Assembly (NCBI GenBank): GCA_946807835.1
Contig: OX327697.1
Location: 9,855,001 to 9,919,000, forward strand
Reading direction: 5' to 3'
Length of the DNA stretch: 64,000 nt
Source of the DNA: Ailanthus altissimus
Lineage: Eukaryota; Streptophyta; Magnoliopsida; Sapindales; Simaroubaceae
Made by a program: the position numbers and the translations under genes. Every line of letters starts with the position of its first letter. The first letter of the stretch is position 1. Shown piece by piece: positions 12,341 through 23,850 of this stretch. Under the pieces are notes generated by a model that did not search any database, had not been told where the DNA came from, and saw only the letters and a list, made by a program, of their open reading frames with translations.

Positions 12341-14232
12341 AAGTAGGACCATATAGTATATTAAATAAGAACATAAAATATACCAACTGGCAACATGCAG
12401 TATATTAAGGGAAAATACATAGTATATTAAGTGGGAACACGTAGTATATTAAGTGGGAATACGTTGTATATTAAGTGAGAATACGTTGTATATTAAGTGA
12501 GAATAAGTAGTATATTAAGTGAGAACAAGTAGTATATTAAGTGGGAACACGTAATATATTAAGTAGTAACATTTAGTAGATTAAGTGGAATCAAGTAGCA
12601 TATTAAGTAAGAGTATTTAGGATGTTAATTGGGAACAGGTAGTATATTAAGTGTGAATATATAGTATGTTAAATAGGAACATGTAATATATTAAGTGGGA
12701 ACACGTAGTATGTTAAGCGAGAACATTTAGTGTATTAAGTTGGAACATGTAGTATGTTATGTGGAAACACGTAGTATGTTAAGTGAGAAAACATAGCATT
12801 TTAAGTGGGAACATGTAGTATATTAAGTGGGAACATACAGTATGTTAAGTGAGAACACGTAGTATATTAAGTGAGAACACGTAGTATATTAAGTGAGAAT
12901 ACGTAGTATATTAAGTAGGAACATTTAGTGTATTAATATAGGAACATTTAGTGTATTAATGTAGGAACATGTAGTATCTTAAGTGGAAACATGTAATTTG
13001 TTAAGTGGGAACATTTAGTATATTAAGTGGGAACATGTAGTATATTAAGTAGGAAAATTTAATATGTTAAGTAGGAACATATAGTATATCAAGTGAGAAC
13101 ATATATTACGTTAAATAAGAACAAGTAATACATTAAGTGGGAACACATAGTATATTAAATGGTAACATTTAATTTATTAAGTGGGGATGCGTAATATATT
13201 AAGTGGGAACATTTAATATGTTAAGTGGGAACATATAGTATGTTAAGTGGGAACACATAGTAAATTAAGTGAAAATATTTAGTGTATTAAATGAGATCAT
13301 TTAACATGTTAGGAAAGAACATGTAGTATAATAAGGGGGAACATAGTATATTAAGTGGAAACATATAGTATATTAAGTGTGAACATTTAGTATTTTAAGT
13401 GGGAACACGTAGTATATTAAGTAGAAACACGTAGTATGTTAAGTGGGAACACGTAGTATATTGAGTGGGAACACGTAATATATTAAGTGGGAACATTTAG
13501 TATATTAAATGGGAACACGTAATATATTAAGTGGTAACATATAGTATATCAGGTGAGAACACGTAGTATATTAACTTGGAACAATTAGTATATTAAGTGG
13601 GAACACGTAATAAATTAAATGGGAATAAGAAGTATATTAAGTGGGAACACGTAATATATTAAATAGGAACACGTAGTATATTATGTGAGAACAAATAGTA
13701 TATTAAGTGGGAACACGTAGTATATTAAGTAAAAATATGTAGTATATTGAGTGGGAACACGTAGTAGATTAACTGAGAACACGTAGTATATGAAGTGGGA
13801 ACACGTATTATATTAAGTGAGAACATTTAGTATGTTAAGTAGGAACACGTAATTTATTAAGTGTGAACAATTAGTATATTAACTAGGAATAAATAGTATA
13901 TTAAGTGGGAATATTTAATACATTGAGTGGGAACACATAATATATTGAGTAAGAACACGTAGTATATTGAGTAAGAACATGTAGTATATTGAGTGTGAAC
14001 ACGTAATATATTAAGTAGGAACACGTAGTATATTAAGTAGAAACATCTAGTATATTGAGTGGGAATATGTAATATATTAAGTGAGAACATTTAGTATATT
14101 GAATGGGAACACGCAGTATATTAAATGGGAACAACTAGTATATTAAGTGGGAACGCGTAATATATAAAGTGAAAATACGTAGTATATTAAGTGGGAACGC
14201 GTAGTATATTAAGTGAAAACACGTAATATATT
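12341..14232 (+). repeat. 22-bp minisatellite B array, forward orientation
   Basis: Tandem units of 22 bp with core GGGAACACGTAGTATATT followed by AAGT. Length divided by period gives roughly 85 units. Most variation is in the ACACGTAG part (ACATTTAG, ACATATAG, ACAAGTAG variants), while TATATTAAGTGGGAAC is better conserved. Some units drift by one or two bases. There is no coding sequence, and repeats abut without spacers. Confidence 0.9.
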
Positions 14233-15905
14233 CCTACTTAATATACTACTTGTTCCCATTTAATATACTATGTGTTCCCACTCAATACATTACGTGTTCC
14301 CACTCAATATACTACTTGTTCCTATTCAATATACGAAATGTTCCCACTTAAAATACTAAGTGTTCCCACTTAATATACTGTGTATTTTCACTTAATATAT
14401 TACGTGTTCTCACTTAATATATTAAATATTCCTACTTAATATACTATTTATTCTTACTTAATATACTACTTGTTCCCACTTATTAAATTACGTATTTCTA
14501 CTTAACATACTAAATGTTCTCACTTAATATAATACGTGTTCCCACTTCATAAACTATGTATTCCCACTCAATATACTACATGTTCACACTTAACATACTA
14601 CGTATTCCCACTTAATATACTAAATGTTCTCACATAATATACTAAGTATTCCTACTTAATTTACTAAATGTTCTCACTTAATATACTATGTGTTCCCACT
14701 TAGTATACTACGTGTTCTCACTCAATATACTAAATGTTCCTACTTAATATACTGCGTGTTCTCACTTAATATACTAAATGTTCTCACATAATATACTAAA
14801 TGTTCTCATTTAATATACTATGTGTTCCCACTTAGTATACTATATTACTTGTTCTCACTTAATATATTACTTGTTTTCACTTAATATACTAAATATTCCC
14901 ACTTAATAAATTACGTGTTCCCACTTAATATACTTTTTGTTCCCATTTAATATTCTATATGTTTCCAATTAATATACTTCTTATTCTCATTTAATATATT
15001 ACGTGTTCCCACTCAATATACTAATTGTTCCAACTTAAAATACTACGTGTTCCTACTTAATATATTACGTATTCCCACTTAATATACTTCTTGTTCCAAC
15101 TTAAGATACTAAGTGTTCCCACTTAATATACTAAGTGTTCCCACTCAATATACTACGTGTTCCTATTTAGTATACTACGTGTTCCCACTCAATATACTAA
15201 ATGTTCCCACTTAATATACTGCGTGTTCCCACTTAATATACTAAATGTTCCCACTTAATATACTACTTATTTCTACTCAATATACTATATGTTCTCACTT
15301 AATATACTACGTGTTCCTACTCAATATACTAAATGTTCCCACTCAACACTAAATATTCTCACTTAATATACTGCATTTTTTCAATTAATATATTACGTGT
15401 TCCCACTTAATATACTAAATATTTTTATTTAATATACTACGTGTTCTCACTTAACATACTACGTATTCTCACTTAATATACTACGTGTTCCCACTTAATA
15501 TACTTTTTTTTTCTACGCTTAATATATTGCGTGTTCCCACTTAATATATTACGAGTTCTCACTTAATATACTAAATTTTTTCACTTAATATACTACGTGT
15601 TCCCACTTAATATACTTCTTGTTCCCATTTAATATACTACATGTTCCCACTTAATATACTACCCGTTTCAAATTAACATACTAAATCTTTCTATTTAATG
15701 TACTACTTGTTCCCACTTAACATAATAAATGTTCTCACTTAATATATTACATATTGTTACTTAAAATATTATATTTTCTCACTTAACATACTACATGTTC
15801 TCACTTAACATATTAAATATTTTTATTTAATATACTAAATTTTTTCACTCAATATATTACTTGTTCCTACTTAGTATACTAAATATTCCCGTTTATTATA
15901 CTACA
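14233..15905 (-). repeat. 22-bp minisatellite B array, inverted orientation
   Basis: The same 22-bp unit as at 12,341-14,232 but reverse-complemented (core AATATACTACGTGTTCCC), roughly 75 units. The switch happens with no spacer at 14,232/14,233, forming the centre of the palindrome. Units in this arm carry their own substitutions, so the arm is not a fresh exact copy of the left one. Confidence 0.9.
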
Positions 15906-16089
15906 TGTTCATACTATTTGCTGTTTTCATTTACATAAATGTCTATATCTCCACTTTTACATTCTTAGCGTGTTATCGATTACTACTGAAAATATGTAAT
16001 TTAATATAAGGAGTTCCAATTTTATGAGTGTAAATACATATTCCCACTTACATAAAATTATAAATGTATTTTTTTTATTTAAATACTTT
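15906..16089. repeat. Right transition segment; inverted partner of 12,181-12,262
   Basis: This segment carries TTCTTAGCGTGTTATCGATT and TAATATAAGGAGTTCC, the reverse complement, with scattered differences, of the segment left of the B array. It gives a unique anchor for aligning the two palindrome arms. Confidence 0.75.
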
Positions 16090-17032
16090 ATATTAACCAT
16101 GATTATTTATAATTCAATTTCAGTTACAATAAATATTATAATTTCAATTACATTCAATATTTTATTAATCTCAATTTTAATTCAGTTAAATGTTATAATT
16201 CAATTTCAATTGCATTAAATGTTATAATTTCAATTTCATTTACGTTAAATGTTATAATTTTAAATCTAATTTAAATTCAATTTTAATTGCACTAAATGTT
16301 ATAATTTTAATTCTAATTTAAATTACATTAAATATTATAATTTTAATTCTAATTTAAATTACATTAAATATTATAATTTTAATTCTAATTTAAATTTCAA
16401 TTATGTTAAATGTTATAATTTCTATACCAATTTAGATTTAAATTATTTAAATTGTTATAATTTCAATTCTAATTTCAATTTCAATTACTTTAAATATTCT
16501 AATTCCAAATCTAATTTCAATTTCAATTTTAATTAGATTAAATGTTATAATTCTAATTTTAATTTTAATTTTTTTTCCATTAAATGAATATTTCAAATTC
16601 AATTTTAATTACGTTAAATGTTACAATTTCAAATCTAATTTAAATTTAAATTTCAATTCTATCAAATGTTATAATTCTAATTCTAAATTAAAGTTCAATT
16701 AGGTTAATTATTATAATTCAAATTCTTATTTTAAATTCAATTTTAATTACGTTAAATATTATAATTATAATTATAATTATAATTATAATTATAATTATGA
16801 TTGCATTAAATGATATAATTATAATTTCACTTTTAATTACATTAAATGATATAATTTCAATTTCAAATACATTAAATGTTATAATTCAAATTTCAATTTC
16901 AATTCGATTAAACTCCAAATCCAGTTTCAATTATGTTAAATGTTATATTTTCAATTTCAATTTTAATGTCAATTATGTTAAATATTATAATTTCAAAATC
17001 AATACTAATTTTAGTTACATTAATATAAGAGG
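16090..17032 (+). repeat. Minisatellite A array, forward orientation (right inner arm)
   Basis: Family A units in forward orientation, mirroring the inverted A array at 10,919-11,965 across the B palindrome. A short run of pure ATAATT hexamers at about 16,760-16,797 shows the hexamer expanding inside a unit. The small frames seen here are low-complexity artefacts. Confidence 0.85.
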
Positions 17033-17664
17033 ATGATATTTTATTGATGTCCTAAATGACTATAGTTAATATTATGTTACAGAAAAAAATATATCAAGTA
17101 CTTGTTGTATGTTTTATCCCACTTAACGTAGCATGTATTCCCATTTTTTTACCCATTTCACCAACAAAAGATCTAAGATATCCCCACTTATACATAATTT
17201 GTTAGTTAACAATTATCATAAAAAAAATGATACATAATATAAAATGATGATATTATATAGATAGTCTAAATAATCATAATTAATATAATGGGTTAACCCC
17301 CTCCACTGCCATTTGTCAGCTAATTAAAGGGGTGAGCTGACATCATCCTACTGTTTGGAACAGTTGGATATACTGAAAGTGCGTTCAACAAACAAATATT
17401 AACTTTAGAAGATAAAAATATTATACCTAATTAACCCTTATTATTGGCATGTTCTGAACTAATACAATATCTTTTGTGTTTTGGCATTCTTTTTTTTCTT
17501 TTAAATCTTTTCCTATTTGGTAATATTGAGGATTTTGGTTGGTTTTAGCATTTTTTTTGGAGTGTATTTATATTTTGGATATTTTATAATTTTTAAGGTA
17601 TTTATTGGACCATCTTAATTTTTCAAGTTTTAATTTCTAAAATATATAACAAATCAATTTTTTT
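17033..17664. repeat. Composite spacer with a terminus-like segment and inverted spacer copy
   Basis: Three parts are visible. First, about 17,033-17,085 and 17,243-17,300 are direct copies (GATGATATT, then a TAGTCTAAAT-like block, then TAATAT). Second, 17,330-17,395 (GACATCATCC, GGAACAGTTGGATATACTGA) resembles the element's right end at 20,820-20,870 and the segment at 21,345-21,410. Third, 17,470-17,665 is the inverted copy of 10,560-10,752. No gene is present. The structure suggests an old terminus or a nested insertion. Confidence 0.6.
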
Positions 17665-18440
17665 TAGATTATAATATTTAATGTAATTAAAATTAGAATT
17701 GGAATGGAATTAAAATTATAACATTTAATATAATTGGAATTGCAATTATAAATTTAATATAATTGAAATTAAAATTATAATATTTAATGTAATTGTAACT
17801 GAAATTGGATACACAATATAACATTTAATGTAACTAAAATTGAAATTAGAATTGAAATTATATCATTTAATGTAATTGAAGTCGAAATTAAAATTATAAC
17901 ATTCAACGTAATTGTAATTAAAATTTGAATTGGAATTATAACATTTAATTTAATTGAAATTAAATTAAATTTAGAATTATAATATTTAACATAATTGAAA
18001 ATGAATTTCAAATTAGAATTGGAATATAACATTTAACATAATTGAAATTGAACTTAAAATTAGATTTTGAATTATAACATTTAACATAATTGAAATTGAA
18101 TTTAAAATTGGAATTGAAATTATAACATTTAACATAATTAAAATTAAATTTAAAATTAAAATTGGAAATATAATATTTAACGTAAGTAAAATTAAATTAG
18201 AATTAAAATTGTAACATTTAATGTAATTAAAATTAAAATTGAATTTGGTATTGAAATTATTTAACATAAGTGAAATTAAAATTAAAATTAAAATTATAAC
18301 TTTTAACGTAATTGAAATTGAAAATAGATTTAGAATTATAACATTTAACGTAATTTATTTCTATAAGAAAATTGAATGATAACATTTAACGTAATTTAAA
18401 TTTGTTTTCGAATTGAAATTATTTAATGTAATTAAAAATT
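17665..18440 (-). repeat. Minisatellite A array, inverted orientation
   Basis: Family A in reverse orientation (anchor AATTATAACATTTAACGTAA), directly joined to the inverted spacer copy at 17,470-17,665. This is the mirror of the A(+)-spacer junction at 10,556. The local frames on the minus strand are compositional. Confidence 0.85.
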
Positions 18441-18760
18441 AAAAATATTTATTTTAGTATTTAATTTGTTTACTTTCTCTTAAAATGATTTCAATTAGTC
18501 TATTATAATTTTATATTACACTGATTATGAAAAATTACTATAATACTCGAATATTATTTTATTTTATTTTATTTTATCCAAACCTAACTAATTTTATCCA
18601 ATCATTCTCTTTAATATGGTGTTCTACTTTATCCAAATCTAATTAATATATATATTTTTAAGAAGGAATAAGATATAATATATTATTAAAATGAGAAGTA
18701 TGTCATATACAACCATGGATGGTTACTCTAAAAAGGTAAAATAGAATATATTTAATATAA
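18441..18760. repeat. Direct copy of the right half of the 10.6-10.9 kb spacer
   Basis: Landmarks TCTCTTAAAATGATT, AAGGAATAAGAT, ATATTATTAAAAT and ATGGATGGTTACTCTAAAAAG match 10,790-10,910 in the same orientation. An insertion containing repeated ATTTT pentamers (about 18,553-18,580) separates the halves. It is followed by an inverted A array, exactly as at 10,919. Confidence 0.65.
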
Positions 18761-20510
18761 TTTGAATTTGAATTACAAACTTAATAGAGTTTAAATTATA
18801 AAATTTAATGAAATTGAAATTATAATTGTAATAATTAATGTAATTAGAATTTGAATTTGAATTATAATTAGAATTATAAAATGTAATGTAATTAGAATTG
18901 CATTTATGAAATTTAATGTAATTAAAATTAAAATTAGAATTGAAATCAGAATTATAAGATTTAATGTATTTAGAATTACAATGATAAAATTTAATATAAT
19001 TGAAATTAGATTTGGATATGGAATTAGAATATTTAACGTAAGTCAAATTAAAATTAAATTGGAACTATATTATTTAAACTAATTGAAATTGAATTTAACA
19101 TTGGAATTAGAACTATAACATTCAATGCAATTTTAATTGAATTTACAATTGAAATTAGAACTATAACATTTAACGTTATTGAAATTGAATTTAAAATTAG
19201 AATTAAAATTATATTATTTAACGTAAGTTAAATATAATTTAAATTTAGAATTAAAATTATATTATTTAACGTAAGTTAAATATAATTTAAAATTAAAATT
19301 AGAATTATAACATTTAACGTAACTGAAATTTAACTTAAAATTAGAATTAAAATTTTACCATTTAACATAATTGAAATTTAATTTAAATTTTGAATTTGAA
19401 TTACAATATTTAACGTAATTGAAATTGAATTTCAAAATTAGAATTATAACTTTTACCAAAAGTGAAATAAAAATTAGAATGAATTATAACATTTAACGTA
19501 ATTGATATTGAATTTAAAATTTGAATTAGAATTATAACATTTAACGTAATTAAAATTTAATTTAAAATGAGAATTGAAATTATAGTATTTAATGTAATTG
19601 AAATTTAATTTAAAATTGAAATTGGAGTTATAAAATTTAACTTAAGTTAATTTAAAATTAGAATTAGAATTATAACATTTAACGTAATTAAAATTGAATT
19701 TAGAGTTGGAATTGAAATTATAATACTTAATGTAATTGAAATTAATTTAAAATTAGAATTATAACATTTAACATCATTGAAATTGAATTTAAATTAGAAT
19801 TGAAATTATAACAATTAATGTAATTGAAATTAAATTTAAAATTAGAATTAAAATTATAATATTTAACATAATTGAGATTGAAAGTTGAATTCGAATTATA
19901 TGATTTAACATAATTGAATTAAAATTGAAATTGAAATCATAACGTTTAACGTAATTGAAATTGAAATTAGAATTAAAAATATAATATTTAATGTAATTAA
20001 AATCGAAATTGGAATTGGAATTATAACAATTAATATAATTAGAATTTAAATTATAATATTTAATGTAATTAAAATTAAAATTAAAACTTAAATTAGAATT
20101 ATAACATTTAACATAATTAAAAAATAAAATTAGATTTGAAATTATAATATTTAACGTAATTGAAATTGGAATTATAGTATTTAACATAATTAAAATCAAT
20201 ATTGAAATTGAAATTATAACATTTAACGTAATTGAAATTGAAATTGAAAGTAGAATTATAATATTTAATGCAATTGAAATTAAAATTGATTTGGATTTGA
20301 AATTATAATATTTAATATAATTAAAATTGATATTATAACATTTAACGTAATTAAATTGAAATTAAAATTAAAATTAGAATTATAATATTTAACATAATTG
20401 ATATTGAAATTAAAATCGAAACCAAAACTGTAACAATTAACGTAATTAAAATTGAAATTAAAATCGAAATTATAACATTTAACGAAATTAAAATTGTAAG
20501 TATACTTAAA
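18761..20510 (-). repeat. Minisatellite A array, inverted orientation (right outer arm)
   Basis: The longest inverted A array, with the same anchor and hexamer logic. A duplication of about 60 bp is visible at 19,204-19,285, where the block AATTAAAATTATATTATTTA followed by ACGTAAGTTAAATATAATTT occurs twice in a row. This shows recent local expansion. Confidence 0.85.
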
Positions 20511-21344
20511 ATTTTATTTAAATTTAATAATATTTATTTTGTGTAATAAAATTAAAATTGATGTTACATATATATTTTTAATATAACAATAATAGTTCAG
20601 TGCTAATTATTTTATATTAATTATATATTTATCTTAATATTTATTATTTTAATATAGGGAATATTTTGTTATGTTTTGTTCTTAGTGTGTATATTGATAT
20701 TTAACCAAATAATAGGGGGGCATTTTAATATTTTCACCAATTATTTCCTTCACCAACTGTTTAAATTATTATTTTCTAATATTTTAAACCTCAGCCGTTA
20801 GATATGCCTTAAGCACATTTAACGGCTTGGAACAGTTGGTTGTATAGCACAATCGACTATTCTGTAGCTTGACTTGAATTAAAATTATATCATTTAACGT
20901 AATTAAAATTAGAATTAAAATTTTAATATTTGGCGTTATTAAAATTAAAATTTGAATATTTAATATAATTAAAATAAAAAATTATAAAGAATTATAATAT
21001 TTAACATAATTAAAACTAAAATTAAAATTATAATATTTATCATAAATTAAAATTATAATATTTAATATAGTTAAAATTTAATTTTTATGTTATGTATGTT
21101 TTTCTTTGTTTATGGTTAAATCTTTATCATTAAAATAATATTAAAATTTATGTTTTTGAACTTTTTTTAATGTCTTATTTTATGAAAATAAATATTATCA
21201 TTAATTTTATTTTTCTTTAATTTTTTTAGGACTGATTTGATTATAAATTTATAATTATACTTGTATAATTAAATATTTATTTAATTAAAACTTATTTGAT
21301 AAAATTCAAATGACTGGTAATTTACTTTTAATTGTCAATAATTT
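20511..21344. other. Right terminus of the foldback block and AT-rich flank
   Basis: 20,780-20,885 (AGCCGTTAGATATGCC, TTAACGGCTTGGAACAGTTG, GTATAGCACA) is the inverted counterpart of about 8,360-8,460. Beyond it, 20,886-21,075 holds a few more inverted A-like units (ATTTAACGTAATTAAAATTA). The rest is plain AT-rich DNA with no gene. Confidence 0.5.
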
Positions 21345-22974
21345 TGATGACATCAGTGGCTGTTTAGAACGGCCGGCTGTACCGAAAGCCCTGCCGAACT
21401 TGCTTGACCCACAGCAGACCAATGAAGAATGTAGTTGAAGACTAATGTTGCTGGTTGGTTACAACAATTGAAGCTGAAGCAGCCCCACACATAAACATAA
21501 GCTGTATTGACCAACTCCTTTTTTATTTGAAAGTGTTTCTACTTTCTGAACAACAACTAAATAGGGGGAAAAAATATCTAAACTCGGCTCATGTCCTTTT
21601 CTGTGTGTTGCTTCACTCTAAAGGTTACGCGGTTTCATGACTTTCATCAATCTCTATAATACCATGCTTTAAGCACACCTCAGCCACAAGTTGCTTTCAA
21701 CGTTTTCTTTTTCTTTTGTCCATTACTGTCCACCTGCCTGCAATTATGTAATAGTTTTATTTATAGATAGCAAACATGGCTCTCGGTGAAAACATAAAAG
21801 AACCATCAATATTTCTAGTGACGTCATATGATTGCCTCATAATTAACCACATCGCATAAGATAATTAAATTAATTTATTCATGACAAATTATTTAATAAT
21901 ATTTTTATTAGGTCTGGTCTAAGTTTCTGGGGCTGTAATATTACAACACACAACCAATAGACATTGGATTTGATTCAACAATCGCTAAGGATTTAACAAA
22001 TAAATTCGGTCACAATTTGTGAAAAGTATGAAAATTTAGCTTGTATAATAAATAATAATTATAAAAATAATTTTGTATTATATTAATTTGGTGTTAATAA
22101 ATAGTTTTAATGGCATTGTTTTATTTTGTTAGTATTATTCGAGTCAAAAAATTTAATTCTATTTTTTCACAAACGGTCGATCCAATATAAATGATGATTG
22201 TATAGTTGAAAAAATCGATTAATGAGAATTTTAAAAATATTAACAGTGACATCATGTTAATAATATATGAAGGATGATAACGATAATGATAGTTACGATG
22301 AATAATTTTTGATGACTATGGTGAATAGTTATTTGAGTTTTTCCTCTTTTATATATATATATATATAAAGTAATGCAAAATAAGTTTAAATAATAAAAAT
22401 AACATAATATACGTTTTGTATTAAATAATTTAATAATCCCATAACAACACTAAACATAGTATTACACTAAATTTAATAAAATTTATTCTATTCTATTACA
22501 ATCTAATTCAATTTTTGTTATCCAATACTAAACTCCCATGAATATGGATGAAATAAAAAGTTTAAGTTACTTTTCTTTGAAATAAAATAATTTAGAGCTA
22601 TATTTAAAATAAATCAACAAGATCCTGTCAACTAGAGCCAGTAATTAGAATCATGATACATATATTTGCGCACATTCAATATAGAATTTATGAATGTGAT
22701 AAAAAAATTGGTTGAAATAATAAAAAAATCAATTTTAAATTTGAGAAAAATTACGTAAATTGAGTTTATAATTTAGTTTCTTAATTTTTTGATTCACTTA
22801 TGATTGATTACTTTTTACATAAAAAAATTAGACAAATTCGTATAAGATATAAATTCATTTAAAATTTGTGTAAAATATATATGTTAGATATTTTAAAATA
22901 TGTAATTTATTAATTTTATAATTAATATTTTAAAAAGAAAGGACTAAATTGCATATCAAATTAGAATTGAAATG
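21345..22974. other. Gene-free AT-rich DNA
   Basis: 21,345-21,410 (GACATCAGTGGCTGTTTAGA, GGCTGTACCGAAAG) resembles 17,336-17,385 and may be another terminus-like fragment. The 61-residue frame at 21,455-21,640 has no recognisable motif. A (TA)n microsatellite lies at about 22,351-22,367. I see nothing else. Confidence 0.4.
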
Positions 22975-23850
22975 TAAAAATGATTTTGTTATTATGCAAA
23001 TACGAATTTGAATAATTCATTTAAAATGAATATGAATTTGAATTATTGTGCGAATCAAATACAAATTTACTAGAATTTTGTTATATTGTATTTAATGCGA
23101 TTTTGATTCCTATTTGATGTGCTAATTCACCCATTCATTTATAATGCATTACTATTTGAATAATTAAATTTGGTTTAATTTCTTTAAAGCATGAATTTTT
23201 GCATGGATTAGTTGAATTTAGATTTTAAAAAATGACATAATTATTAAAAGGGTCAAATTTGTATTACTTGTTTAATAATGCTATCTAATTCATATTGAAT
23301 ATTCCAATTTACCAACTCATTTACATGCATTACTACTTGAATAATCAATTAAGTCATTATCCTTATGAAACTGATTTATTTATAAACTAACTAAATTTGA
23401 ACTAAAAAAAATGAGACAATCATTAAACGAGTTAATTTTGTGTCACTCGTTTAATAATTATGTTGAATTTATATTTAGTTTGTCGATTCACTAATTCATT
23501 TATATTGCATTATTATTTGAATAATTAAATTGGGCTAATTTTTTTAAGAAACAAATTCGTTTATAAATTAACTAAATTTGGATTGAGAAAAATAAAAAAA
23601 ATTATTAAATAAGTTGAATTCATGTTACTCGTTTAATAATTATGTTGAATTCATGTTTTAGTATTCTAATTCATCAATTTGTTTTATGATGTGCTACTGT
23701 TTGAATAATCAAATTAAGCTAATTTATTTGAGATACGAATTTATTTTAAAATTAATAGAATTTAAATTGAAAAAAATAACACAATTATTAAATAGGTTGA
23801 ATTCTTATTACCCACGGTCAATAATTAAGTGTTGAACACCCAAAATATGA
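22975..23850. repeat. Tandem array with a period of about 181 bp, four to five diverged units
   Basis: The landmark CATTACTATTTGAATAATTAA and its variants start at 23,147, 23,328, 23,508 and about 23,691, giving spacings of 181, 180 and 183 bp. Other unit landmarks recur in phase: TTTATAAATTAACTAAATTT-like, CGTTTAATAATTATGTTGAA-like, and CTAATTCA before the next unit. A partial, more diverged unit precedes 23,147 and another follows 23,704. Units are AT-rich and well diverged, so this is an old, short array. Confidence 0.75.

Larger units (their letters stand above)
8360..20885. mobile_element. Large foldback-type element made of two minisatellite families (candidate)
   Basis: About 12.5 kb is built almost entirely from two AT-rich tandem repeat families in opposing orientations. 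The order is A(+), spacer, A(-), B, inverted B, A(+), composite spacer, A(-), spacer, A(-). Unique segments flanking the B arrays (about 12,181-12,262 and 15,935-16,020) are inverted copies of each other. The reverse complement of about 8,360-8,460 aligns with 20,780-20,885; shared landmarks are a CCRTTRGAT-like start, a CAATGGCC/TAACGGCT block and CAGTTG..GTATRGCACA. Long inverted arms made of tandem subrepeats are the hallmark of foldback transposons. No transposase is present, so it would be non-autonomous. A rearranged satellite block is the alternative. No target duplication was identified. Confidence 0.45.

Noticed and set aside
13857..14090. Open frame of 77 codons on the minus strand with a repeating Thr-Gln-Tyr-Thr pattern
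   Set aside because: It is a translation of the 22-bp array, which is not a multiple of three, so the apparent peptide repeat is an artefact of tandem DNA.
12341..15905. CRISPR-like regular repeat array
   Set aside because: Units abut directly with no spacers, the repeats are imperfect, and the context is a plant nuclear genome.
21455..21640. 61-codon frame
   Set aside because: No motif, no coding bias that stands out, and adjacent to repeat ends.
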